From Brasenia schreberi (taxonomy: Eukaryota > Streptophyta > Magnoliopsida > Nymphaeales > Cabombaceae): DNA of 64,000 nt. The stretch spans positions 4,089,501 to 4,153,500 of the forward strand of contig JAYKKT010000056.1 of NCBI GenBank assembly GCA_036023115.1. Reading direction: 5' to 3'. Both the position numbers and the translations under genes were made by a program. The notes under the pieces were generated by a model. The model was not told where the DNA came from, did no database searches, and saw only the letters and a program-made list of their open reading frames with translations. Shown one piece after another: positions 21,877 through 33,112 of this stretch. Each line of letters begins with the position of its first letter. Position 1 is the first letter of the stretch.

Positions 21877-24800
21877 TGTAGACGTAAATTTTTTTTTTAA
21901 AATCTTTTAGGATTTGAAATTAAATTCTTGAAGCTACGTTGTGTGTGCGAGCATGCCAATTAGTTTACTTAAACTAACAAAGATTGATTTTTCTGACTTT
22001 CTTTGACGATCGTGGACAAGTGAGTTCTTCTCGACGTAGGCCTTCTTAAACCGACACTCAAGGGTCAGCCTAGACGCTTGGAAAATATTTGGAATCCGTT
22101 AAATTCGAAAAAGCAAGAACCCAATTTTACAAATTTCAGAATTTGTGACTAAGTTCCAGATTTCTGAAAATTTCAGGTTCTGAAAATTGCAGAAACATTC
22201 TTTTTCATAGACCTGTTCTCTGATTTTTCTTAAATACTTCTAAGTTTGCAAAAATTCTGAAACTTTTACAAACACGATAAACATGTGCAGAAGTAGAAAA
22301 TATTTTTATTTTGTATTTTACTTCTATAAATCCCGAGAATTAAATTAGGAACTGATGACTGTTCAGAAACCTAGAACAGTTTTGTATGCTCAGAAAAACA
22401 ATCATATCTCTGCACTCAGACATCCAAGTTCAGTAAAATTTATTTTGTTGGAAATCTCCAGATGTTATCTTTCCAAAGAATCAATTTTCAGGCACTTTTA
22501 TTTAGTATTTATAGACATGAGCAAAAAAACAGACACCTATTCCTCAATATTCTGTTTCTGCAGAATAACATCTAGTTTCTGCTCAAGTTCACAGATTTAA
22601 TTAACTAGGCAAACGACCACATAAAACCTTCAAAATTTTATCAAATAATCCTTGACATGTCTAGATTGGACGTGCAAAAAATCGACTTAATTGGATCAGT
22701 CGTTCGTTTAAAACAAATTTGTGTTCAGGTGTGTGCAGTCATGTGTTTTAAAAGTTCATATTTGCAGAAAATTTCAAACGTGTTCTCCTGATCATTTGGA
22801 ATACTTTTCAACCTATAACCAATCCTAAAATTTGTAAAAATCATAGAGGTGTGTTGTTTTTATCATGTACATGAAGATTAAAGGACAAACACTCATGTTT
22901 TGCATCAGTATTATTCACGAACATGATATTTAGTTCAGTCCTCGTAAAGTCTTCTGCAAAACCTGCAGATTTTCGAGTTTTCAATGGATCACATTCATAA
23001 AACAAATGGTTCAAACATGTGGGATTGAGGAGGAAGATGATATGAAGCGTCTAACGTGGTTGAGGAACCCCAACGAGCATATGTCGGACGGCGGAGTAGG
23101 GTGAGCGTGCTTCTCTTCTCCTTTCTTTTCCTTCTCTCCCTCTCTTTCTCTCTCTTTCCTATGGTTTTTCTCTCTTCACGGATTGGTATTTTGCAGTTGG
23201 TGGTTGATTCTTGGTACTCACCTCGGATTCATGATCTCTCCCGATTGGATCCTCTTTTGCAGCCCCCTTCAGGGCCATTTTATAGGCCATGAATCGCCTT
23301 TTGCTGAGACCCCACTTGCTAAACTTGGCCGAACCAAACGTGGAAGGATCCTCTGCTGCATCTGCTGAATTTGGCTGGGCTTGGAGCTGTTGGATGACTT
23401 ACCAAATCAATCCAAGGCTGCTGCTCTTTCTTGCCAAGATCGACTCCCTTTGATACGGTAAGTGGATGGCTTCTTCATTGCTGCACTTGGTTTAAGTTAG
23501 GAAAATAGGTGGACCTACTACTGTCATTGCTAAACATAGTCCCTGCTGGTTTCTTGCTAAATTCGATCTATGTTGTTTGGAAAGATAAGGAGTTGACCTT
23601 GGCTGAAATAGTAACTAGGTTCAGCCATTGATTGCAGAGTCCGGTCAGAGCTGGAGAAGATCTTCCATATTGAGGTAAGCTGCAACTTTGGTAAGCTGCT
23701 GGCTACTTGCCACACTCAATACGGCTGTCTACTTTGAAAGGCAAGGTGCTCTTGCTGGAAGACTTACCAAGATCGACTGGCCAAGGGAGGCAAGTGAAAA
23801 GGCAAGATGCTTTTGAAGGATTCGACGAGGCTGTTGTCCATTTTCCTAAGCTCGGCTGGCTGGCCTTCTTCTTTCCATGTTGATGGTCATATGAATGGTA
23901 ATATGTTGGCCTACTTCTTTCCATGTTGAAGTCAGGGTAATATGCTGGCCGTTTTCAAGAACACGACATGCCTCATGTATCACGGGAAAGAAGATCAACT
24001 CTATAATATTTTTGTCTTACCATTTCAACGACATTGCATCCTTTACATGGCCAACAACAGCCGTGACTTTTCAATGTACTCTATTTCAGAGTATGGACTT
24101 CTGGTAGAATAGCTATGTGTCTGTGTATCGGTCTGCCTCATCCCATATGTCTGAAGCCACCATCCTGGGGTGAAGAACAAGGCACGTTGCTTCGATTCTT
24201 ATCAGTCTGAATTGAAACCAATATCAATCAAGTCTCGATAGGTTCCATTTCAAAGCTAGACGACTTTACAATACCTACCTACACCTGTTCAGGTAATGCG
24301 ATTAAACACATGGTAAGTTTGCCTTGTGTTACTATGCTAAAAACCGGCCAGATTGGATGTTGGTAAGTTACCCAATTCGACTGAAATAAGTGTCGTTCTT
24401 ATCCACCTTTCAACTGCAATTGGTTGAGGTTTGAAAAAGGTAAGTGCTTACCTGTTTGATGCAATCGTCCAACCCATAACACGTGGTAGATTGGCCTTAT
24501 GTCTTACCAAATCATAGACCCAAGCTACGTATGGCAAGTTCCATAATTTGTGTATGGTTGGTAATAGCTTGCCGAGTCAGGCATCATAGCTTGCCAACTT
24601 GATCCATTTTCTTTTCTTGAATGATGTCTTTCCTTTCTCAAGCATCACACTTCCTTCCTTGAGTGCTTGCTTTCTTTTTTTGGATGACTTTCTTTTCTTG
24701 GCGTCGCCTTTCTTTCTTGAACGTCGACTTTCCTTTCTGGGTGCTGATTTTCTCCTGAATGAGCTTTCCTTCCTTGGAAGCCCACTTTCATTTTTTAACA

Positions 24801-25176
24801 TCAGATTTCCCTTCTTGAGCGTCGGCTTTCCTTTCTGGGCGTCGACCTTCCTTTTCGGGTGTCGACTTGCCTTTTTAAACGTCAACTCCCTTTTTTGATG
24901 TCAGTTTATCAGTTTTCCTTTCTTGATGCCGACCATCCTTTTTTAGAACCTGAAACTTAAAATGACAGGTTACCTCGCCCAACAACGCCGAAATTAGCAG
25001 GTGCTCGGTCGTTGCCTTTTTATGCCATCTCCTCTATCCGGGGAATGTGTTTCCATACGGTCCGAGTTTATATATGGCAGGTTTCAAACACTTTAAAAAA
25101 ATATTTTATATTTGAAAACATCAATTTTAATGAAATCTTCAAATATTGCTTTGGAAAAACTGTGGGTTTCATTTCC
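21877..25176 (-). repeat. LTR A, U3-truncated
   Basis: LTR A is closely related to LTR B along its length, in the same order: LTR end, U5 module (SL2 at 21959-21978, SL1 at 22045-22062), CT/GA tract (23108-23175), TATA (reverse of 23278-23284) and the U3 repeat array (24600-24940). It lacks the outer 0.6 kb of U3 that LTR B has (28206-28816). Its truncated end abuts the primer-binding site of LTR B at 25176/25177. Transcription would run leftward into the 20233-21762 frame. Confidence 0.82.
24600..24940 (-). repeat. U3 minisatellite of LTR A
   Basis: About ten decayed units of roughly 30 bases built on CTTTCCTTTCTGGGCGTCGA and variants. The same array type is in LTR B (27660-27780 and 27870-28005) and, shorter, in LTR G (53640-53740). 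It produces Lys/Arg-rich open frames on one strand and Phe/Leu-rich ones on the other, which should not be taken as genes. Confidence 0.7.
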
Positions 25177-25194
25177 CACCGGGCGTGCCAAATC
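25177..25194 (-). promoter_or_regulatory. primer-binding site after LTR B
   Basis: Minus strand GATTTGGCACGCCCGGTGG directly follows the LTR B end GTCTACA. Only this site separates LTR B from LTR A; no internal region of an element follows it. Confidence 0.75.
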
Positions 25195-28100
25195 TGTAGA
25201 CGTGAATTTTTATTTCAAAATCTTTTAGGATTTGAAATTAAACTCTCGAACTACGTCGTGTGCGCAAGCGTGCCAGTTAGTTTACTTAAACTAACAAAGT
25301 TTAATTTTTCTGACTTTCTTAGATGACGTGGACAAGTGAGTTCTTATCGACATAGGCCTTCTTGAACCGACGCTCAAGGGTCAACCTAGACTCTTGGAAA
25401 ATATCTGGAATCCATTAAATTTGGAAAAAACAAAACCTCAATTTTAAAAGTTTCAGAAATCATGACTAAGTGCATGATTTTTGAGAATTTCAGGTTCTCA
25501 AAATTACAGAAACTGTTCTATTTTGAGAGACCTCTTCTCTAATTTTTTTTTAAATACTTCCGGGTTTGTAAAAATCCTAAAATTTTTATACAAGTAAGAT
25601 TTACATGTGCAAAATAAGGAAATATTTTTATTTTTTATTTTCCTTCTAGAGAATTAAATCTGTAACCGATGAATTTTTAGAAACTCAGAACAGTTCTGTG
25701 TCTGTGATTCAGAGACTCAGAAAAATAGTCATATCTCTACACTTAGACATCCCAATTCAGTAAAATTTGTCTTGATGAAAAGTCTCGGATTTACAAAGAT
25801 ATGAATAAAAAGAAAAGACACATATTTATGAACTTTGCATAACATAATCTGATTTTTGCCAAAGTTCACGGATTTAATTAACCATATAAATGACCATATA
25901 AAATCTTCAAAATTTTATCAGGTACTCACTCATATGTCTAGATTAGAGTGACAAATATTGACCCGATTGGATCAGTCATTCATCTCAGAAAAATCCATAA
26001 TTAGGTGTGTGCAGACATGCAGTTTCAAAAGTTCAGTTTTGAAGAAAATTTAAACATGTTCCTTTAATCATTTGAAACGATCTTCAACCTGTAGCCAATC
26101 CTACAAATCATGCAGATCAAAGAGGTTTGTAGTTTTCATTGTGTTCCTAGAGATTTAGGGATGAAGATACACGTTTTGTATCAACAAATGTCCTTGGTTC
26201 AATCTGCATACAATTCTTCGTAGGAGCTGTTGCTTCCTATAGATTTTCAGATTTTTAATCAATCATAAAACAAAAGCTTCAAACCTGTGGTGTAGATGAA
26301 GAAGACGATATGGAGGCAATGAAGAGCTTAACGTGGATGAAGAGCCGCCACAATCGGACGGCGGACGGCGGGGCAGGAGCAGCCTGCTTTCCTTCCTTCT
26401 TTCCCTCTCTCTTCTTCTCCTTCTCTCCCTCTCTTTCTCTCTTTTTCTGTTGTCCACTCTTCTCTCACGGATTGGTGTTTGGCACTAACGGTTGATCTCT
26501 CTTTCACACCCCTAGATTCCTCAAATTCAGATTTATCTCTGCACCCCCAGATTCATTCCTCACCGATTGGTTTCTCACGGATTGCATGATCTGCTCACGG
26601 ATTCCATTACAGATTTTATCCCCCACCCTGGATTAGTTCCCCTTTTGCAGCCCCTTCAAGGACCATTTTATAGGTAATGAGTTGCCTTTTGCTGCAACTC
26701 CACTTGCTGAACTTAGCTAGACCAAACATGGAAGGTTCTTGTGCTGAATTTGCTGAATTTGGCTAGGCTTGGAGCTGTTGGATGGCTTACCAAATCGATC
26801 CAAGGTTGCTGCATCTTTCTTGCCAAGATCATACTAATTTCGGTCCATGCTGGTTTCTTGCTGAATTCGATCCCTGCTGTTTGGGGATATGGAGCTGACA
26901 TTGGCTGAAATAGTAACTAGGTTCAGCCATGATTGCAGGGTCCGGTTGGAGCTGGAGAACACCTTCCATATTGGGGTAAGCTGCAACTTTGGTAAGATGC
27001 TGGTTGCTTGCCCAACTCAACACGGTTGGCTGCTTTGAAAGGCAAGGTGTTCTTGCTAGAAGACTTACCAAGATCGACTGGCCAAGGGGGGGTTAGTGGA
27101 AAGGCAAGATACTTTTGAAGGATTCGACTAGGCTGTTGTCCATTTTCCTGAGCTCGGTTGGCTGGCCTTCCTCTTTCCACGTTGATGACAACATGCTGGC
27201 CTACTTCTTTCCATGTTGATGGTAATAGTCTGGCTCACTTCTTTCCATGTTAATGGTAGTGTGTTGGCTCACTTCTTTCCATGTTAATGGTAATATGCCG
27301 GCCTACTTCAAGAACACGACATGCTTCGTTTATCAAGGGAAAGAAGACCAACTCTTCCTCTTATAGTTTCATTGACATTGAATCCTTTATATGGCCAGCA
27401 ATAACCCGTGACTTTTCAATGTACCTTGTTTCATGGCATGGGCTAATAGCTATGTGTCTGTGCATCGGTTTGCCTCATCCCATATGTCTGAAGCCACCAT
27501 CCCATTTAATTTGATCGTCCAACCCATAACACGTGATAGGTTGGCCTTATGTCTTACCAAATCATGGACCCAAGCTACGTATGGCAAGTTCCATAATTTG
27601 TCTAAGTTTGAAGTTGGTAATAGCTTGCCAAGTCATGCATCATAACTTGCCAACTTGATCCACTTTCCTTTCTTGAATGATGTCTTTCCTTTCTCAAACA
27701 TCGCCCTTCCTTCCTTGAATGATGTCTTTCCTTTCTCAAACATCGCCCTTCCTTTCTTGAATGCGAACCTTCTATTTTTGACACCAGCCTGCTTCTTTCA
27801 CTCCTGCAACTGCAAATGACAGGTTACCTGGTCCAGTTATACCAAATTTAGCAGGTGTTCGATTGCTGCCTTTTTGGTCGTCCATTTTCTCCTGAATGTG
27901 AGCTTTCCTTCCTTGGAAGCCCCCTTTCCTTCTTAGTTGTCACTTTCCTTCCTCGAGCGTCGACTTTCCTTTTTATGTGCCGACCTTTCTTTTTAAGAAC
28001 CTGAAACTAAAAATGATAGGTTACCTTGCCCAACAACGCCGAAATTGGCAGGTGCTCGGTCGTTGTCTTTTTATGTCATCTCCTCTTTCAGGAGAATTTG

Positions 28101-28816
28101 TTTCCATACGGTCTGAGTTTATATATGGTAGGTTTCAAACACTTTATAAAAAAATATTTTATATTTGAAAACATCAAATTCAATGAAATTTTCAAATATT
28201 ACTTTGGAAAAACATTGGGTTTCATTCCTAGTTTTTGTTTGCAAGGGTGACCTACTTTTGCTCCGTGAGTTAGTCTATAACCTTCACCATTTAACCATTT
28301 TCTTGGGTGTGGGGTATCGAATCACTTTAACCTCTTCAATGGGTATAAGGTGTCGTACCACTTTAACCCTGGGTATCAGGTCTTGGAATGAGACCCTTCT
28401 CACTCGGGCGAATTTCTAAGGTCTGGTTTGAATTTAACTTGTTTTTGAATATCAAGGGTTTTGAAATTTCATAAATTTGTAATTTGCAAACGTTTTTGGG
28501 TTTGATTCCCAATGTTACCTTTTTCATTTGTTCATATAAAAAGAATTGTTTGAAATCATGCTTTCTTTGAAGTCAATTGCTTAAAAAGGAAAAATCCTAC
28601 CAATTTGGTCCTGAGGGCAAAATCATCATTTTCATAACATTTCGTCCAAATTCGAATTTTTCTGAAAGGGAAGTGACATTCCATCATTTTGAGGTTTTCA
28701 TAAAATTTTGATGCCAAAACAAGCTCATTTGTTGCATTTTTATTTAAACCAAAACTGCCAAAAATAGCGAGTTTTTCAAAAGGATAAAAATTTAAAAAAA
28801 AAAATGGGTGTTTACA
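25195..28816 (-). repeat. LTR B, complete, 3.6 kb
   Basis: On the minus strand it starts TGTAAACACCCAT at 28816 and ends TTCACGTCTACA at 25195. It holds a U3 array of TTTAACC-containing units (28280-28400), U3 minisatellite blocks, TATA (reverse of 26666-26672), a GA tract (reverse of 26395-26465) and the U5 module (SL1 25361-25378, SL2 25276-25295, octamer 25268-25275). Upstream of its start, ATCAATTTGAGATAAAGG resembles the pre-LTR region of the first element, so it may also have served as a 3' LTR. No gene is inside; the frames seen are repeats. Confidence 0.85.
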
Positions 28817-28879
28817 CCTTTATCTCAAATTGATATCCTTCTTACATCAAGTCGTTCAATAGTGAGAATGTTCAATTGT

Positions 28880-29859
28880 AGTTTGTGGTGAGGAATCCCT
28901 ATGGATATGGAATTTGAGTTTTTAATATAGAAAATCAAGACTCCAAATGTGTGTTCAATTGTAATTTGCAGTGAGAAGTCCCTATGATCATATTCACATA
29001 ATTGATCACATCATGATGCAAATGGTCCTTGTAAACAATTTTAGAGATCAAAGTTAGTTCAATAATATAAATAATAAAGAAAAAGATAATATCAAAATTT
29101 AGAATTAATATTTAGAATAGCTTATTGTTTGGATAGTTTTTCCACATCATGTTTGTTAATAAGTCTCTCAATTGTCTATGACCACCACATTATGCATGCA
29201 ACTGACCATAAGTAACTTCATTATGGGTTCTCATTCATAATTTCTTCTATCATTAATACTTTTAACTTCTTGAAAATGAACAATATTTGACTTGTACGGA
29301 TGGATGAAATTAATAAAAGTACATGTAACTATTACAATCTGCACCTGTACATAATATGAATATGGAATTTGAGTTTTTAATATAGGAAACAATGCCATCA
29401 AGACTCTAAATGTGTGTTCAACCGTACTTCACAATGCGCAGTGCCTAAGGTCATATTTTCAAAATTAACCATATCATCATCTAAATGGTCCTTGTAAACA
29501 ATTTTAGATGTCAAGTTTAATAATATAAACAAGAAAGAAAAAGATAATATTGAAATTTATAATTAATATTTCAAAAAAACTTACTGTTTGGATAGTTTTC
29601 CCACATCATTTTGTACATGCATCTAACCATAAGTAACTCTACTATAGGTTCTCCTATCAGTACTCCATCACCTTTTTCCTTAAAATGAACAACATTTGAC
29701 TTATGTACAACGATGAAATTATGTAAAGCACATGCAACTATTAATATTTTCACTTGTACATGATATGGATATGGAATTTAAGTTTTAATATAGGAAATCA
29801 TGCCTTCAAGACTCCAAATGTGTGTTCAACTCTAGTTCATAGTGATGAGTTGATGACAT
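28880..29859 (-). pseudogene. PIF/Harbinger transposase, C-terminal end, in tandem copies
   Basis: On the minus strand, copy 1 (29859 to about 29475) reads VEHTFGVLKA then, after a frameshift, VKILIVACALHNFIVVHK: the last catalytic Glu region and conserved tail of a DDE transposase of the PIF/Harbinger group. Copy 2 (about 29430-29000) repeats it as VEHTFRVLMALFPILK with a decayed tail. A third partial copy (about 28985-28900) starts IEHTFGVL. Spacing is about 410-460 bases. The 5' part of the same kind of transposase lies at 36752-37521 on the same strand, so retroelement DNA at 29860-36751 splits one transposon. Confidence 0.82.
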
Positions 29860-30600
29860 TGTAAACACCCAAAGATAAAATCCTTGATGAAGAGTTGATA
29901 CAGATTGGATCAAAATGAAATACCATCTACAAATTGGATTAGATCCATACACAAATTGGATCAGAAATAAGCACAAATCAGGTCAAATTGGATTGAAAAT
30001 GCCAAAGCAAGGTGAACCGGATTGAATACATATTGGATCAAATACAAGTATAGGCCAAATCATATCTAGATATAAAATTCAAGTACAAATTGGAGCGGAT
30101 ACATGTACAAACTAGGTCCAAGCCCAAACACAAATTGGATCAAATACAAGTATATAGCAAATTAGATCCAGTTCAAATTAGAGCGGATACAAGTACAAAA
30201 TCAGGTGAAGATTCAAATATAAATTGGATCAAACATGAGCATTAATTGAACCAAATCCAAATACAAGATCAAATTGAATATAGATAGAGGCCAAATTCAA
30301 AATGAAAATCCACTAAAAGATTACGTCACATGACCTCCAAAGATCCTGCAAAAGGAGACTTGCAATCACCTACGATCAGCCTGCACCTACACCTACATAA
30401 AGAGGCCTACCTTCACCTGCATCGAGAGATCAGTAAATATTGAAATAGAGAAGATCTACAAATATAGAGGCAGTCATGACAACCATGAACAATTTCAAAA
30501 AAGAAAGGCCTATATTTTTGCCTCTTACAGAAATAAAGAGAGATTCCCTACAAAAGACACCCAAAAAGAATAAAGAAATAGGAAATTGGGTTTTGACATG
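29860..30600 (+). repeat. LTR fragment J, plus orientation
   Basis: TGTAAACACCC at 29860 matches the start of the other gypsy LTRs. The next 500 bases are full of degenerate CAAATTGGATCAAAT units, like the U3 of LTR1. TACATAAAG near 30394 is a possible TATA box. No LTR end is seen before the gag/protease remnant starts on the other strand, so J is truncated. Left of it is the transposase reading frame, so J marks an insertion point. Confidence 0.6.
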
Positions 30601-30663
30601 GTTCACTCATGATATACAGTCAGTTTTAGACTCCTTTGAGGTTTGAGTCCTTTTCAAGGGATC

Positions 30664-31324
30664 TTAACACATTGATGGAAGGTTGAGGGGACAACCTTGA
30701 GGGAGTGTATCAAAGGCCTTTCTTAGCAAAAAGTGGCAATGAAGGTTGATGTCTAAGACATGAAACAACTCTACATGTTGGATTGGACCGATTTTCATGA
30801 GAAGTTCGATCGATCCGAGGGAATGGGAGGAATTGTCATCATACCTCATGATGACAATTGTACTTGATCCAAGCCTCTCTAAGAGAATTCTAACTTGGAG
30901 GGCTATATACAAGGGTAGGATGTTTAGGCCCCTCCACAATCGATGAGACACTTCCTAGAGAATGGTAATTCAAAACAACCTCTATATGCAAGGCATGGTT
31001 GTGGATTGCTATTGGCCCACAACTCGTCTTTGAAGAAGATGATTGGAGTTTGAGTGAGACCAAGAAGGAGAATGATTTGGGAGTTATGGATAAGCTAACG
31101 GTTGTTTTCTCTATAATTTCATCCAATACTTGTCTATGTTTAGGCGAGATTTTGATCAACTCTATAATCGACATATTGATTACAAGTTTTGAGAAATATT
31201 TTTCTAGATCATATGGAGGGAACAAAACATATTTGCTCTTATCAATACTATGGGATGAATGAGGAATGATGCATGCTTTTTCGGTAGCCGGGTAAAACAA
31301 CCACCCTCTTGATTCATTTACCAA
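30664..31324 (-). pseudogene. gypsy aspartic protease region, decayed
   Basis: Two overlapping minus-strand frames (31324 to 30890 and 30951 to 30664) together give an approach region (INMSIIELIKISPKHRQVLDEI; NHALHIEVVLNYHSL), a damaged active-site stretch (LIDCGGA) and the downstream half (LNILPLYIALQV, GSIELLMKIGPIQH, LPQGCPLNLPSM). The order fits the protease of a Tat-type gypsy element, which cuts the polyprotein. The Asp is present but is followed by Cys-Gly where Ser/Gly-Gly is usual. The frame shifts at the active site. RT is missing to the left. Confidence 0.75.
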
Positions 31325-32760
31325 GTGCGGGGATTGTAGATCCTTTCGAACCTAGTAACCTACTCGACACTTTCACGAATGACTATCAAGGCACTATCCA
31401 GGAGTAGGATACTAAGTGTTCTTCGGATCACTACTTGCTTGGATTTTTTTAATATTATGGATGAAGTATGTGTTGTGTGCCAAGTAGAGTGACTCCTATG
31501 CAATGCATGATCACAACAAGCATGACCGACCATTTCAAGAGAATTATTGAGGAAGAAACATACCCCTTTTGAGCTTTCATCCATGCTGAGTAATTGGGGA
31601 AAGGCTCTATAAAAATAACTTGGGTCTTCCACCTCCTCGGAGATGTGGAGCTTATCTTTCTCAAACAAGTCCTCTTTTTGTTTTTCAAAGAGAAGTAATC
31701 ATTTGATCATGGCCCTTTAGCCTATGATACTTGAAATACTCATTGAGAAAATGTCCCTAGGGCTGCCCTTTTGAGAACCATTAGTAAGTTCAACAATCCT
31801 TAGGATAAAAGAATATTTAGGATCTCTATAAGTGGTTGTCCTAGATGTATGTAATTTCTTTTTGTTATTTAATATTTTTTTACTTTTTTGGACTTTAGTA
31901 GTGGACGGTTTGGACTTGGGAAAAGAAGGTTTGGGGTTAGATGGGAAGGCTCAACCCTAACACTCGCTATCTTTTGAGACTTTGCCCCTCCATAGATCTA
32001 TAAACCACAGGCTTTGGTCTTAAAGAAAGGCCCTTAGCATTCAAAAGGTCATCGTACACCTCCTTTTTCAAGTTTGATTAAAAAGAGATGACTTTTTGAT
32101 GAGTTTTTTAAATGTGCTAATTTCATTAAGAGAGAAGAGGGTTTTCAAATCGGCTTTAATTTTTTTTTAAATTAACATTACCGCATAACTCTCGGATATG
32201 GGTTCCTTGACTTACTGAGAAAAGATCTTCATCTCACAATGAAGGCATAAGCGTTTTCATTGTGAGCTTGCTTAGCATCTCTCAAAGAGTTGAAAGTTGG
32301 GGTAATCTCAACATTGTGTGAGAATCTTTGCTTGAAGCAATTGGTAAGCTCTTTAAATGTGATGAATTGGTTCAAATCATATGAGGCCTATCACTTCGAC
32401 GCATTCCCCTTAAGGGACGCTGGAACTAATAGACCCATTTGGATGAGTCATTTCTTTTGTATGCCTTTTAAAAGAGTTGTAAATGGAATTTAGGATCTCC
32501 ATTACCATCATATAAGTGAAAGCTTGGTATTTCATCCTCACTATTAGTTTTATAATCATATGGTATGAAATTTGATAGTAAATATACCCTATTTTCTTTT
32601 TATTGGCATTTTAACAATTGTTGTATGACCCTCCTATCTTTGAGGGTGAAGGAGTCAAGGCTTGGCTCCCCTTTCTCAAATTTGGACACCGATATGGTTC
32701 TCCAGACATGGTTTGTCTTCCTATAGGCCTGATATTGTTTTCTATGAGAAGAATATAACT
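31325..32760 (-). pseudogene. gypsy gag, decayed
   Basis: On the minus strand a capsid-like piece (CFKQRFSHNVEITPTFNSLR, then DAKQAHNENAYAFIVR, about 32345-32225) is typical of Tat gag. Left of it are short frames (31360-31668, 31455-31688) without clear motifs, then the protease region. Order and strand fit a single element whose 5' LTR is LTR C at 33113-36751. It carries many stops and shifts. Confidence 0.62.
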
Positions 32761-33089
32761 TGATTGCGTCGGCCTCTTAGCTTAGAGTGAAAATCTCTCT
32801 TTGAATTCTTAATTACTTCAACTCTCTTATAGAGAGGCGATCCAATTATCCCAGGTTTGAAATAGTGATTTGAGGGAGTTTTGAGATGTTTTTGAAAACG
32901 GACTTGTAGAACATGAAAAGGTCTTGCTTGACACATCCCCGGATGAACCTTCCAAACTCGACATGACGTATGCTTGGAAGTTTTGAACCCATACTTGAAG
33001 GTTTTAGGCTTATGGAAAAGTTTCGAAAAGAGTTTAAAACAAGGTTCCAAACTCAACGGGATTGAAATGATTCCTCTAAGACCTAGGTC

Positions 33090-33105
33090 CCATTGGGCAT
33101 GCCAA
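33090..33105 (-). promoter_or_regulatory. primer-binding site after LTR C
   Basis: The minus strand reads TTGGCATGCCCAATGG, a diverged form of the site after LTRs A and B. It is separated from the LTR end TTTGTTTACA by seven A residues. It supports LTR C as the 5' LTR of the minus-strand gag/protease remnant. Confidence 0.65.
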
Positions 33106-33112
33106 TTTTTTT

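Noticed and set aside
24577..24898. Open frames of about 100 aa on both strands (Lys/Arg-rich and Phe/Leu-rich)
   Set aside because: They are produced by the U3 minisatellite of LTR A; both strands stay open because the repeat unit lacks stops.
29860..30380. Array of CAAATTGGATCAAAT-like units as a CRISPR-like or satellite array
   Set aside because: Units are irregular in length and spacing and lie in the U3 of an LTR fragment; the genome is that of a plant.
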